This document shows positions 10,447-18,995 of a stretch of DNA of 64,000 bases, one piece after another (the first letter of the stretch is position 1; each line of letters begins with the position of its first letter). The stretch lies in assembly GCF_900168195.1 (NCBI RefSeq), contig NZ_FUYX01000008.1:1-64000 (forward strand). Reading direction: 5' to 3'. Origin of the DNA: Allobosea thiooxidans. Its GTDB lineage: Bacteria; Pseudomonadota; Alphaproteobacteria; Rhizobiales; Beijerinckiaceae. Both the position numbers and the translations under genes were made by a program. The notes beneath the pieces were generated by a model. The model had not been told where the DNA came from. It did no database searches and worked only from the letters and a program-made list of their open reading frames with translations.

Positions 10447-10484
10447 CGAACGGCGGCCGGGCCCTGCGCCTTGGCCGCCGTTCG
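10447..10484 (+). terminator. Strong hairpin between rplO and secY (possible attenuator)
   Basis: CGAACGGCGGCC (10447-10458) and GGCCGCCGTTCG (10473-10484) are perfect 12-bp complements around a 14-base loop. Only a broken T-run (ACTGTTT) follows. It may reduce transcription into secY-adk rather than end it. The AT-richer 70 bp downstream could contain a secondary promoter for secY, but no clear -35/-10 pair is visible. Confidence 0.5.
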
Positions 10485-10578
10485 ACTGTTTGACGCAAGG
10501 CGCGAATCCGCAGACAGCACCATGTGTGCGTTTGGAAACGTGCTTCAACGACCAGTTTGAGACCCAAGGACCGGACGC

Positions 10579-11916
10579 ATGGCATCGGCGGCTGAACAGC
10601 TTGCGGCAAACCTCAATTTCGGGGCCTTCGCCAAGGCGGACGAACTCAAGAAGCGTATCTGGTTCACGCTGGGCGCGCTCGTCATCTACCGGCTGGGCAC
10701 CTACATCCCGCTGCCGGGCATGAACCCGGATGCGGTGGCCGACCTGTTCCGCCAGACCCAGTCCGGCATGCTCGGCATGTTCAACATGTTCTCGGGTGGT
10801 GCGGTTGGACGCCTCGCGATCTTCGCGCTGGCGATCATGCCCTACATCTCGGCCTCGATCATCGTGCAGCTGCTGTCGAGCGTGGTGCCGAGCTTCGAGG
10901 CCTTGAAGAAGGAAGGCGAGCAGGGCCGCAAGACCCTGAACCAGTACACCCGCTACCTGACCCTCGTGCTGGCCGTCTTCCAGGCCTATGCGATCGGCGT
11001 GGGCCTGCAGGGCTCGGGCAATCTCGTGCTCGAACCCGGGCCGTTCTTCCTGCTCTCGACCACGATCACGCTGACCGGCGGTACGATGTTCCTGCTCTGG
11101 CTGGGCGAGCAGATCACCAGCCGCGGCATCGGCAACGGCACCTCGATGATCATCTTCTCGGGCATCATCGCCGAGTTCCCGGCGCAGCTCGCCCAGACCT
11201 TCGAGCTCGGTCGTCAGGGTGCGATCTCGACCGGGCTGCTGCTCGGCGTGCTGGTGATGGCCGTCTGCGTCATCGCCTTCTGCGTGTTCATGGAGCGCGC
11301 CCAGCGCCGCCTGCTGATCAACTACCCGAAGCGCCAGGTCGGCAACCGCATGTATGAGGGCCAGACCTCGTTCCTGCCGCTGAAGCTCAACACCTCGGGC
11401 GTGATCCCGCCGATCTTCGCCTCCTCGCTGCTCCTGCTGCCGACGACGATCGCGAGCTTCTCCCAGGCTTCGGGCGGCACCGGCATCCTGTCGACGATCG
11501 CGACCTACCTGGCCCATGGCCGGCCGGCGTTCATGTTCCTCTACGCGGCGCTGATCATCTTCTTCTGCTTCTTCTACACCGCGATCGTGTTCAACCCGGT
11601 CGAGACGGCGGACAATCTCAAGAAGCATGGCGGCTTCATGCCAGGCATCCGCCCCGGCGAGCGCACCGCCGAGCATATCGACCGCATCCTCACCCGCATC
11701 ACCGTGCTCGGCGCCGGCTATCTGACGATCGTCTGCCTTATCCCCGAGTTCATGATCACCTATGCTCAGATCCCGATCATCCTGCTGGGCGGCACCTCGC
11801 TGCTCATCGTGGTGACGACGACCATGGACACCGTGGCGCAGATCCACGGACACCTGCTGGCCCATCAATACGAAGGGCTGGTCAAGAAGGCCAAACTGCG
11901 AGGAGCGCGACGGTAA
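10579..11916 (+). CDS. secY: Protein translocase subunit SecY
   Basis: SecY is the channel subunit of the SecYEG inner-membrane translocon. The 445-residue protein has about ten hydrophobic helices. Recognisable blocks include [16 protein letters not shown] (periplasmic entry after TM1), [14 protein letters not shown] (TM2), and [21 protein letters not shown]. It ends one base before adk, the normal secY-adk order. The length matches the alphaproteobacterial family. Confidence 0.97.
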   Translation: MASAAEQLAANLNFGAFAKADELKKRIWFTLGALVIYRLGTYIPLPGMNPDAVADLFRQTQSGMLGMFNMFSGGAVGRLAIFALAIMPYISASIIVQLLSSVVPSFEALKKEGEQGRKTLNQYTRYLTLVLAVFQAYAIGVGLQGSGNLVLEPGPFFLLSTTITLTGGTMFLLWLGEQITSRGIGNGTSMIIFSGIIAEFPAQLAQTFELGRQGAISTGLLLGVLVMAVCVIAFCVFMERAQRRLLINYPKRQVGNRMYEGQTSFLPLKLNTSGVIPPIFASSLLLLPTTIASFSQASGGTGILSTIATYLAHGRPAFMFLYAALIIFFCFFYTAIVFNPVETADNLKKHGGFMPGIRPGERTAEHIDRILTRITVLGAGYLTIVCLIPEFMITYAQIPIILLGGTSLLIVVTTTMDTVAQIHGHLLAHQYEGLVKKAKLRGARR

Positions 11917-11917
11917 G

Positions 11918-12511
11918 ATGCGACTGATCTTCTTGGGGCCGCCCGGGGCGGGGAAGGGCACTCAAGCCGCGCGCATCGTCGCGAAGCACGGCATTCCGCA
12001 GCTCTCGACCGGCGACATGCTGCGCGCAGCCGTCGCCGCCGGCACGCCGATCGGCCAGAAGGCCAAGGCCGTGATGGATGCGGGCGGGCTCGTCTCGGAT
12101 GAGATCGTCATCGGCATCGTCGCCGACCGCATCGAGGAGCCGGACGCGAAGAAGGGCTTCATCCTGGACGGCTTCCCGCGGACGCTCGCGCAGGCCGAGG
12201 CCCTCGACCGGATGCTCGAGAGCAAGGGCCTGAAGCTCGACGCGGTGCTCGAGCTCAAGGTCGACCAGGACAAGCTCGTCGACCGCATCGTCCGCCGCGC
12301 CGAGGAGGCGAGGGCGGCCGGTCAGCCAGTCCGCAAGGATGACGACCCGGAGGTCTTCAAGACCCGGCTCGAGGCCTATAACCGCGATACGGCGGTGGTC
12401 GCGCCCTATTACGCCAAGCGCGGCCAGCTGACGGCGATCGACGGCATGCAGCCGATCGACGGCGTCTCGGACGCCATCGCCAGCGCGCTTTCGGTGGCCG
12501 CCCAGGGCTGA
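11918..12511 (+). CDS. adk: Adenylate kinase (short-LID type)
   Basis: Adenylate kinase interconverts ATP + AMP and 2 ADP. The 197-residue protein has the P-loop [14 protein letters not shown] at residues 7-20, the AMP-binding [10 protein letters not shown], and [14 protein letters not shown]. The LID between the two lid arginines is short ([19 protein letters not shown]), so this is the short form without the zinc-finger-like insert. A strong terminator follows 25 bp downstream. Confidence 0.97.
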   Translation: MRLIFLGPPGAGKGTQAARIVAKHGIPQLSTGDMLRAAVAAGTPIGQKAKAVMDAGGLVSDEIVIGIVADRIEEPDAKKGFILDGFPRTLAQAEALDRMLESKGLKLDAVLELKVDQDKLVDRIVRRAEEARAAGQPVRKDDDPEVFKTRLEAYNRDTAVVAPYYAKRGQLTAIDGMQPIDGVSDAIASALSVAAQG

Positions 12512-12536
12512 CGCGCAAGCCGCGTAGCAGATTGTG

Positions 12537-12571
12537 AACCCGGGCAGGCCGCGTGGCCTGTCCGGGTTTTT
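12537..12571 (+). terminator. Intrinsic terminator after adk
   Basis: AACCCGGGCAGGCC (12537-12550) pairs with GGCCTGTCCGGGTT (12555-12568), with one G-U wobble and a GCGT tetraloop, and runs into TTTTT. It closes the S10-spc-secY-adk transcription unit and isolates it from the binding-protein gene downstream. Confidence 0.88.
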
Positions 12572-12748
12572 CTATTCGGGCGGTGCGGTTTTGCGCGCCT
12601 GCCTTTGCCTTTTCTCGGGTCACCCGTGCGTTGACAGGCGCGGGTCCGCCGGATGTGCTGGGTCCAAGCCGCGAAAAGCGGTGTGGAGCACCCTTCGACC
12701 GGGAGGCGACGCGACCTTCCGGCCCGGTGCGGGACAGGGAGCAGGCGC

Positions 12749-13948
12749 ATGACCAGATGGGGTGCAATGCTGTTCGCCAGCACGCTGGCGTTGATGCCGG
12801 CGGCGGCGCGGGCGCAGGATGCCGTCAAGATCGGCATCCTCAACGACCAGTCGGGCAACTATGCCGAATTCGGCGGCCTCGGCTCGGTCGAGGCGGCAAA
12901 GCTGGCGATCGAGGATTTCGGCGGCTCGGTGCTGGGCAAGCCGATCGAGATCGTGGCGGCCGACCACCAGAACAAGCCGGACATCGCCGCAGGCCTGGCG
13001 CGGCGCTGGTACGATGTCGACGGCGTCACCGCGATCGCCGACCTGACCAATTCGGCGGTCGCGCTGGCAGTCGCAGGCATCGCGAAGGAGAAGCAGAAGG
13101 TCGCGCTGTACAATGGCCCGGCGACGACGCGGCTCTTCAACGAGGACTGCACCGCGACCGGCTTCATGTGGACCTTCGACACGGCGACCTCGGCCAAGGG
13201 CACGGCGCTCTCGATCCTGCGCGAAGGCGGTGACAGCTGGTACATCATCGCCGCCGACTACGCTTTCGGCCATCAGCTCACCGCCGATATCGAGAGGATC
13301 GTCGCCGCCAATGGCGGCAAGACGCTCGGCACCGTGCGTGCGCCGCTCTCGACGCCGGACTTCTCCTCCTTCCTGCTGCAGGCGCAAGCCTCGAAGGCCA
13401 AGATCGTCGCCTTCGCCAATGCCGGCACGGACACGATCAACTCGATCAAGCAGGCGGGCGAATTCGGCCTGGTCGATGGCGGCCAGAAGCTCGCCGCCAT
13501 GGTCGTCGTGCTGAGCGACGTCCACGGTCTCGGCCTCGACAAGGCCAAGGGCCTGATCACGACGACGGCCTATTACCATGACGCCGACAAGCCGAGCCGC
13601 GCCTTCGCAGACCGCTACATGGCGCGGACGAAGAAGATGCCCGGCATGATCCAGGCCAGCGTCTATTCCTCGGTGCTGCACTACCTCAAGGCGGTGAAGG
13701 CGGCCGGAACGGCGGCCGGCCCGGCGGTCGCGGCGAAGATGAAGGAGACGCCGGTCGACGACTTCTACGCGCCGGGCGCGAAGATCCGCGAGGACGGCCG
13801 GCTGATGAACGACATGCTGCTGGTCGAGGTGAAGGCACCGGCGGACTCGAAGGCGCCGTGGGACTACTTCAAGGTCGTCCGCAAGATTCCGGCGGCCGAG
13901 ATCATCGCCCCGCTGTCGGAGAGCAAGTGCAGCCTGGTGAAGAAGTAG
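12749..13948 (+). CDS. Periplasmic substrate-binding protein, branched-chain amino acid ABC type
   Basis: The 399-residue product begins with a classic signal peptide (MTRWGAMLFASTLALMPAAARAQ, cleavage near residue 23) and continues DAVKIGILNDQSGNYAEFGG, the opening of type I periplasmic binding proteins of the LivK/Peripla_BP_6 family. Such proteins deliver amino acids, amides or aromatic acids to LivHMGF-type ABC permeases. No permease or ATPase gene is nearby, so it is an orphan and its ligand is unknown. Two cysteines (in NEDCTATG and SKCSLVKK) could form a disulfide. I chose the ATG after GGGACAGGGAGCAGGCGC because upstream starts would hide the signal peptide. Its place between adk and rpsM is unusual. 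Confidence 0.88.
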   Translation: MTRWGAMLFASTLALMPAAARAQDAVKIGILNDQSGNYAEFGGLGSVEAAKLAIEDFGGSVLGKPIEIVAADHQNKPDIAAGLARRWYDVDGVTAIADLTNSAVALAVAGIAKEKQKVALYNGPATTRLFNEDCTATGFMWTFDTATSAKGTALSILREGGDSWYIIAADYAFGHQLTADIERIVAANGGKTLGTVRAPLSTPDFSSFLLQAQASKAKIVAFANAGTDTINSIKQAGEFGLVDGGQKLAAMVVVLSDVHGLGLDKAKGLITTTAYYHDADKPSRAFADRYMARTKKMPGMIQASVYSSVLHYLKAVKAAGTAAGPAVAAKMKETPVDDFYAPGAKIREDGRLMNDMLLVEVKAPADSKAPWDYFKVVRKIPAAEIIAPLSESKCSLVKK

Positions 13949-14414
13949 GGGGGGCTGCCGCCAGGCGACCCATCATTCTGGAGCCCGCGGGAACCCTCTC
14001 CCGCAGGGTGAGGGGTAGGCTGCCGGACGTATCAGCGGTAACCTGACCGCTGCGGCGGTGAGGGTGTGCCTTACTGGTTGAACGGCCTACGCCTCATCCC
14101 TATCCCTCTCCTGCAAGGAGAGGGGATTCCTCGTGCTCAGGCTTGAGACGCTGGAGCGAAAGACGCCGTCCTCCGCCACTTTGCCGGCCTTGGCATGCTT
14201 CTTGGTTGCAAGGGTTGACTCGCGACGGGCAACCCGTTAACGAGCCGGCATCCGGTTTCATGCGAGCGATGCCGTTGCCTTCGCGAGAAGGGACGACGTC
14301 GCGTTAGCGCGTGGGGCCGTTCAACGTCCTGCATGGGCCGGCCTCCACCGGACGCAGGGCATTTCCCACCGCCGGGGTGCCATCGGGCGCTTCGGCCGAC
14401 ATGGAGATGAGACC
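13949..14414. other. 466-bp intergenic region before rpsM with small palindromic repeats
   Basis: No coding region is evident. Two related short palindromes occur: CCCTCTCCC/GGGTGAGGG at 13994-14014 and the perfect CCCTCTCC-TGCAA-GGAGAGGG at 14104-14124. They face each other, as in common rhizobial intergenic elements. The right half contains a plausible promoter (14215-14243) for the rpsM-rplQ unit, followed by a leader of about 165 bp. Confidence 0.5.
14215..14243 (+). promoter_or_regulatory. Candidate sigma-70-type promoter for rpsM-rpsK-rpoA-rplQ
   Basis: TTGACT (14215-14220) and TAACGA (14238-14243) are separated by 17 bp. A promoter is expected here because the inserted binding-protein gene and the adk terminator cut rpsM off from the spc transcript. 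The -10 match is only moderate. Confidence 0.4.
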
Positions 14415-14783
14415 ATGGCTCGTATCGCGGGCGTCAACATTCCCACCGGCAAGCGCGTCGTCATCGGCCTGCAGTACATCCACGGCATTGGCGCTGCCAA
14501 GGCCCAGGAGATCTGCGAGAAGGTCGGCATCGCCGCCGAGCGCCGCGTCAACCAGCTGACCGACGCTGAGGTCCTGCAGATCCGCGAGACGATCGATCGC
14601 GACTATCTCGTCGAGGGCGACCTGCGTCGCGAAGTCTCGATGAACATCAAGCGCCTGATGGACCTCGGCTGCTATCGCGGCCTGCGTCATCGCCGCTCGC
14701 TGCCGGTTCGCGGCCAGCGCACGCACACCAACGCCCGCACCCGCAAGGGCAAGGCGAAGCCGATCGCCGGCAAGAAGAAGTGA
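14415..14783 (+). CDS. rpsM: 30S ribosomal protein S13
   Basis: S13 is a 30S head protein contacting P-site tRNA and L5. The 122-residue protein begins [26 protein letters not shown] and has the family ending [26 protein letters not shown]. It starts the alpha segment here. The RBS GAGATGAGACC precedes ATG. Confidence 0.97.
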   Translation: MARIAGVNIPTGKRVVIGLQYIHGIGAAKAQEICEKVGIAAERRVNQLTDAEVLQIRETIDRDYLVEGDLRREVSMNIKRLMDLGCYRGLRHRRSLPVRGQRTHTNARTRKGKAKPIAGKKK

Positions 14784-14789
14784 GTTTCG

Positions 14790-14811
14790 GCGGGCCGGTC
14801 ATCCGGCCCGC
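14790..14811 (+). other. Perfect 9-bp GC hairpin between rpsM and rpsK
   Basis: GCGGGCCGG (14790-14798) and CCGGCCCGC (14803-14811) flank a TCAT loop. No U-tract follows. It lies seven bases after the rpsM stop in a 118-bp gap. Confidence 0.5.
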
Positions 14812-14901
14812 TGTCTATGCGCCGGCTCGCCCCTGAAAGGCGGCCGGCATCCCCAGCGCCTGGAATGACGGGCGCGCCTGAAGGATGGAAGAAAGAGAAT
14901 C

Positions 14902-15291
14902 ATGGCCAAGGAAGCCACCCGCGTCCGCCGTCGCGAACGCAAGAACATCGTCTCCGGCGTCGCGCATGTGAACGCCTCGTTCAACAACACCATGATCACC
15001 ATCACCGACGCGCAGGGCAACACGATCTCGTGGTCCTCGGCCGGCACGATGGGCTTCAAGGGCTCGCGCAAGTCGACCCCCTATGCCGCGCAGGTCGCCG
15101 CCGAGGATGCCGCCCGCAAGGCTGCCGAGCACGGCATGCGTACCCTCGAGGTCGAAGTGACGGGTCCGGGTTCGGGTCGCGAGTCGGCGCTGCGCGCGCT
15201 GCAGGCCGCGGGCTTCACCGTGACCTCGATCCGCGACGTCACGCCGATCCCGCACAATGGCTGCCGCCCGCGCAAGCGCCGTCGCGTCTGA
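14902..15291 (+). CDS. rpsK: 30S ribosomal protein S11
   Basis: S11 forms part of the platform and mRNA exit channel. The 129-residue protein has [42 protein letters not shown] and the ending [16 protein letters not shown], all diagnostic. The RBS GAAAGAGAATC is moderate. Confidence 0.97.
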   Translation: MAKEATRVRRRERKNIVSGVAHVNASFNNTMITITDAQGNTISWSSAGTMGFKGSRKSTPYAAQVAAEDAARKAAEHGMRTLEVEVTGPGSGRESALRALQAAGFTVTSIRDVTPIPHNGCRPRKRRRV

Positions 15292-15310
15292 CGCCTGAGC
15301 CCAAGCCAAG

Positions 15311-15334
15311 AGGCGCCCGCAGGGGCGGGCGCCT
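15311..15334 (+). other. Perfect 10-bp GC hairpin between rpsK and rpoA
   Basis: AGGCGCCCGC (15311-15320) and GCGGGCGCCT (15325-15334) pair perfectly around AGGG. The following bases (GTCCGG) are not a T-run, so it is unlikely to be a simple terminator. Confidence 0.5.
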
Positions 15335-15384
15335 GTCCGGGGCGGCGGTGGCCGCCAGATGAATTCAGCACCAGGAGTGCGGTC

Positions 15385-16401
15385 GTGATCAGCAAGAACT
15401 GGCAGGATCTTTCCAAGCCGAACAAGCTCGAAGTCAAGGTCGGCGACGACCCGAAGCGTCTGGCCACCGTGATCGCGCGTCCGCTCGAGCGCGGCTTCGG
15501 CATGACGCTCGGCAATGCGCTGCGCCGCGTGCTCCTGTCGTCGCTCCAGGGCGCGGCCGTCACCGCCGTCCAGATCGACGGCGTGCTGCACGAGTTCTCC
15601 TCGATCCCGGGCGTCCGCGAGGACGTGACCGACATCGTCCTCAACATCAAGGCCATCGCGGTCAAGATGCAGGGCGAGGGGCCGAAGCGCATGACGCTGC
15701 GCAAGTCGGGCCCGGGTGTCGTCACCGCCGGCGACATCAACACCATCGGCGACGTCTCGATCCTCAATCCCGAGCTCGTGCTCTGCACGCTCGACGACGG
15801 GGCCGAGATCCGCATGGAGTTCACGGTCAACACCGGCAAGGGCTATGTCCCGGCCGAGCAGAACCGCCCCGAGGACGCGCCGATCGGCCTGATCCCGGTC
15901 GACAGCCTGTACTCGCCGGTCAAGAAGGTCTCCTACCGCGTCGAGAACACCCGCGAGGGCCAGAACCTCGACAAGGACTCGCTGACGCTGGCGATCGAGA
16001 CCAACGGCTCGGTCACCCCCGAGGACGCGCTGGCGCTCGCCGCCCGCATCCTGCAGGACCAGCTCGCGGTGTTCATCACCTTCGAGGAGCCGCGCAAGGA
16101 AGAGGCCGTCTCGACCGCGCCGCAGCTGCCCTTCAACCCGGCGCTGCTCAAGAAGGTCGACGAGCTCGAGCTTTCCGTCCGCTCGGCCAACTGCCTCAAG
16201 AACGACAACATCGTCTATATCGGCGACCTCATCCAGAAGTCGGAGGGCGAGATGCTGCGCACCCCGAACTTCGGCCGCAAGTCGCTGAACGAGATCAAGG
16301 AAGTGCTCGCCACCATGGGCCTGCACCTGGGCATGGACGTCCAGGGCTGGCCGCCGGAGAACATCGAAGAGCTCGCGAAGCGCTTCGAAGAGCACTACTG
16401 A
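15385..16401 (+). CDS. rpoA: DNA-directed RNA polymerase subunit alpha
   Basis: The alpha subunit nucleates RNA polymerase assembly and contacts UP elements and activators. The 338-residue protein starts at a GTG preceded by CAGGAG ([22 protein letters not shown]). Its N-terminal domain carries the assembly block [23 protein letters not shown]. The C-terminal domain (from about residue 250) has [22 protein letters not shown] and [19 protein letters not shown]. The GTG start and length are typical for rhizobial rpoA. Confidence 0.97.
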   Translation: MISKNWQDLSKPNKLEVKVGDDPKRLATVIARPLERGFGMTLGNALRRVLLSSLQGAAVTAVQIDGVLHEFSSIPGVREDVTDIVLNIKAIAVKMQGEGPKRMTLRKSGPGVVTAGDINTIGDVSILNPELVLCTLDDGAEIRMEFTVNTGKGYVPAEQNRPEDAPIGLIPVDSLYSPVKKVSYRVENTREGQNLDKDSLTLAIETNGSVTPEDALALAARILQDQLAVFITFEEPRKEEAVSTAPQLPFNPALLKKVDELELSVRSANCLKNDNIVYIGDLIQKSEGEMLRTPNFGRKSLNEIKEVLATMGLHLGMDVQGWPPENIEELAKRFEEHY

Positions 16402-16409
16402 GTTCCAAC

Positions 16410-16431
16410 GGCGCGGGAGGCATCCCGCGCC
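16410..16431 (+). other. Perfect 9-bp GC hairpin between rpoA and rplQ
   Basis: GGCGCGGGA (16410-16418) and TCCCGCGCC (16423-16431) flank a GGCA loop, eight bases after the rpoA stop. It lacks a T-run, and a second weaker GC dyad follows before rplQ. Confidence 0.45.
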
Positions 16432-16515
16432 AACCCCGCCCGGTTCATCCGAGCCGGAGCATAACGAACGGCCGTTCCGTGGCACGGCGGCCGTAAGCAA
16501 CGAAGGAGCCAAACA

Positions 16516-16932
16516 ATGCGTCACGGTTTCCGCGGTCGCCGCTTCAACCGCTCGGCCGAGCATCGCCAGGCGATGTTCGCCAACATGGCCCAGGCCCTGA
16601 TCAAGCACGAGCAGATCACCACCACCCTGCCGAAGGCCAAGGACCTGCGTCCGGTCGTCGAGAAGCTGGTCACGCTCGGCAAGCGCGGCGACCTGCACGC
16701 CCGCCGTCAGGCGATCTCGCAGATCAAGGATGTCGAGCTCGTCGGCAAGCTCTTCGCGGTCCTCGGCCCGCGCTACAAGGAGCGCAATGGCGGCTATCTG
16801 CGCATCATGAAGGCGGGCTTCCGCTTCGGCGACAACGCCCCGATGGCGATCATCGAGTTCGTCGATCGCGACGTCGAGGCCAAGGGCAAGGATTCCGGCC
16901 CGGTCTTCACGGCGGAAGACGAAGCCGCCTGA
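16516..16932 (+). CDS. rplQ: 50S ribosomal protein L17
   Basis: L17 lies at the large-subunit tunnel exit. The 138-residue protein starts [21 protein letters not shown] and contains [26 protein letters not shown] and the block [30 protein letters not shown]. It is last in the alpha operon and has a terminator 25 bp downstream. Confidence 0.97.
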   Translation: MRHGFRGRRFNRSAEHRQAMFANMAQALIKHEQITTTLPKAKDLRPVVEKLVTLGKRGDLHARRQAISQIKDVELVGKLFAVLGPRYKERNGGYLRIMKAGFRFGDNAPMAIIEFVDRDVEAKGKDSGPVFTAEDEAA

Positions 16933-16957
16933 TCGGCGAACTTCATTGGATATTTGG

Positions 16958-16985
16958 AAAAGGCGGCCGCGAGGCCGCCTTTTTT
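16958..16985 (+). terminator. Intrinsic terminator after rplQ
   Basis: AAAAGGCGGCC (16958-16968) pairs with GGCCGCCTTTT (16973-16983) around GCGA and runs into a T-tract. It marks the end of the ribosomal superoperon. Confidence 0.9.
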
Positions 16986-17103
16986 GTTTCCGGCGGCGCT
17001 GCCCGTATTTCGCAGATGCGATACGCCCCTCGTCCGCTTGTGCATTGCGTCCGCGGAATTTAAGCGGGTGCCTGTATTTTAAGCTCTCAGGATGGAATGC
17101 ATC

Positions 17104-18369
17104 ATGTCGGACGATTCCCTTCTCGATCATGCGCTCGTGCGGCTCGACGTCGCCGCGAAGCATCTCACTGTCGATTCGGACGTTATCGAGAAGCTGAAAT
17201 TCGCCCGCGAGACGACGAAAGTCCGCCTGATGATCCGCATGGATGACGGCTCGCGGAAATCCTTCCTCGCCTGGCGCTGCCGCTATGACGACACGCGGGG
17301 GCCGACCAAGGGCGGCATCCGCTTCCACCCGTCCTCGACCGCGGACGAGGTCGAGACGCTCGCCTTCTGGATGACCTTCAAATGCGCCGTGATGAACGTG
17401 CCCTATGGCGGCGGCAAGGGCGCGGTGCAGGTCGATCCGCGCCAGCTTTCGAAGGCCGAGCTCGAGCGGCTCTCCCGCGCCTATATCCAGGCCTTCGCGC
17501 GCACGATCGGTCCCGATCGCGACATCCCGGCGCCTGACGTCTACACCAATTCGATGATCATGGGCTGGATGGCCGACGAATACGCCCAGATCGTCGGCCA
17601 GGCCGTGCCGGCCGTGATCACCGGCAAGCCGATCGCGCTCGGCGGATCGCTCGGCCGCAACGACGCGACGGCGCGCGGCGGCTATTATCTGGTCCGTCAC
17701 CTGCGCAACGACCTCGGCCTTGGCGAGAAGATGCGGGTGGCGATCCAGGGCTTCGGCAATGCCGGCCAGTTCATCGCCAAGCTGCTTGCGGCCGACGGGC
17801 ACAGCATCGTCGCCGTCTCGGATTCGGCTGGCGCCGTCGCCTGCGCCGAGGGGCTGGACCTCGCCCGGCTCGTCGCGGCCAAGGAGGGCGGGAAGTCCAT
17901 CACCGTCACGGCGGGCGAGGGCGGCCATCGCCTGATCGACGCGGAGGAACTCGTCGGCGTCGATTGCGAGCTCCTGGTGCCGGCGGCGCTGGAGAACATG
18001 ATCCACGAAGGCAATGCCGGCAGCGTCAAGGCGCGGGTCGTGCTCGAGCTGGCGAACGGCCCGGTCACGCCCGAGGCGGATGCGCTGCTCGAGGCGCGCG
18101 GCGTCACGGTGCTGCCGGACATCCTGGCCAATGCCGGCGGCGTCACCGTCTCCTATTTCGAATGGGTGCAGAACCGCCAGGGCTTCTACTGGCTGCTGCC
18201 GGAGATCCATCAGCGCCTGCGCGAGATCATGGAGCGCGAAGGCCGCGCGATCTGGACGGTTGCCCAGGAGAAGGGCATCGCCATGCGCACCGCGGCCTAT
18301 GTCCATGCACTGAGCCGCCTCGCCGAGGCGATCGAGGCGCACGGCACCCAGAACTTCTTCACGACCTGA
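17104..18369 (+). CDS. Glu/Leu/Phe/Val dehydrogenase (glutamate dehydrogenase family)
   Basis: This NAD(P)-dependent amino-acid dehydrogenase probably interconverts glutamate and 2-oxoglutarate. The 421-residue product (MSDDSLLDHALVRLDVAAKH) has the family active-site block MNVPYGGGKGAVQVDP with the catalytic lysine, the downstream APDVYTNSMIMGWMADEY, and a Rossmann segment VAIQGFGNAGQFIAK (about residues 218-232). I chose the ATG at 17104 over one 12 bases upstream because CAGGATGG gives it an RBS. Substrate preference among Glu, Leu and Phe cannot be read reliably. It is monocistronic, between two terminators. Confidence 0.9.
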   Translation: MSDDSLLDHALVRLDVAAKHLTVDSDVIEKLKFARETTKVRLMIRMDDGSRKSFLAWRCRYDDTRGPTKGGIRFHPSSTADEVETLAFWMTFKCAVMNVPYGGGKGAVQVDPRQLSKAELERLSRAYIQAFARTIGPDRDIPAPDVYTNSMIMGWMADEYAQIVGQAVPAVITGKPIALGGSLGRNDATARGGYYLVRHLRNDLGLGEKMRVAIQGFGNAGQFIAKLLAADGHSIVAVSDSAGAVACAEGLDLARLVAAKEGGKSITVTAGEGGHRLIDAEELVGVDCELLVPAALENMIHEGNAGSVKARVVLELANGPVTPEADALLEARGVTVLPDILANAGGVTVSYFEWVQNRQGFYWLLPEIHQRLREIMEREGRAIWTVAQEKGIAMRTAAYVHALSRLAEAIEAHGTQNFFTT

Positions 18370-18388
18370 CCGGTCGGCGCCGAGACGG

Positions 18389-18422
18389 ATGGAAAGGGCG
18401 GCCCGACGGCCGCCCTTTCCAT
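18389..18422. terminator. Bidirectional terminator between the dehydrogenase and the BLUF gene
   Basis: A perfect 15-bp inverted repeat (18389-18403 with 18408-18422, loop CGAC) begins ATGGAAAGGGCGGCC and has A-rich and T-rich outer flanks. It lies between two convergent genes and can serve both. Confidence 0.8.
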
Positions 18423-18431
18423 TTGGACCGC

Positions 18432-18851
18432 TCAGGCAGGCTCCTGCGCGAGTTCGCGGGCGAGATCGACAAGGACATCCGCCGGCTGGTCCTGCAGATC
18501 CTGCTCCGGGGTGACGCCGTAAAGACCGAAGATGAAACTCGTCGTCTCGCTGCGCTCGGCGATGCCCATCGCCCAGCCGGAGAAGGAGCGGGCGGCGATA
18601 GGCTCCTCGGCCAGGACGCGCAGCGCCGCATGGCGCTGGTCCATCACGATCCGGCCATAGGTTGCCGTTACGTTGTCTGGCGGACCTTCGAGAACCTGCG
18701 CGAAGGCCGCATCCGTCGCCAACAGGAAACCGGTGATGCCGTTCTGCTCGTTGAGACGGCGGGCGCTCGCCAGGATGCGATCCAGCTCCGCGCGGCGATT
18801 GGCGTCGACGAGCCGGCTCTCGCTGGCGTACACAAGCCGAATCAGGCTCAT
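18432..18851 (-). CDS. BLUF-domain blue-light sensor protein (single domain)
   Basis: BLUF domains bind FAD and respond to blue light. The 139-residue protein starts MSLIRLVYASESRL and shows all key flavin-pocket residues by position: Tyr8, Asn34 in ARRLN, Gln52 in FAQVLEG, and Trp93/Met95 in SGWAMG. It ends with an acidic amphipathic tail (about residues 114-139) and has no EAL, GGDEF or other output domain, so it must signal through a partner. It is convergent with the amino-acid dehydrogenase and divergent from the DegP-type protease, 144 bp away. The output and partner are unknown. Confidence 0.9.
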   Translation of the reverse strand: MSLIRLVYASESRLVDANRRAELDRILASARRLNEQNGITGFLLATDAAFAQVLEGPPDNVTATYGRIVMDQRHAALRVLAEEPIAARSFSGWAMGIAERSETTSFIFGLYGVTPEQDLQDQPADVLVDLARELAQEPA

Positions 18852-18995
18852 CCTGCTCTTCCTGTCCGGCCGTCGAGGCCATATCTGGATCGGGAAATGC
18901 GCCTCGGGAACCGAAGCGCATCGGGAAGGTATAGCGGGTGTCGCGACCGGGCGGGAATATCCGCACGGCGCATTTGTTTCTGAACGAGGACAAGC

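Noticed and set aside
13994-14124. CCCTCTCC/GGAGAGGG palindromes as a terminator of the binding-protein gene.
   Set aside because: No T-run follows either hairpin, and they look like dispersed intergenic repeats.
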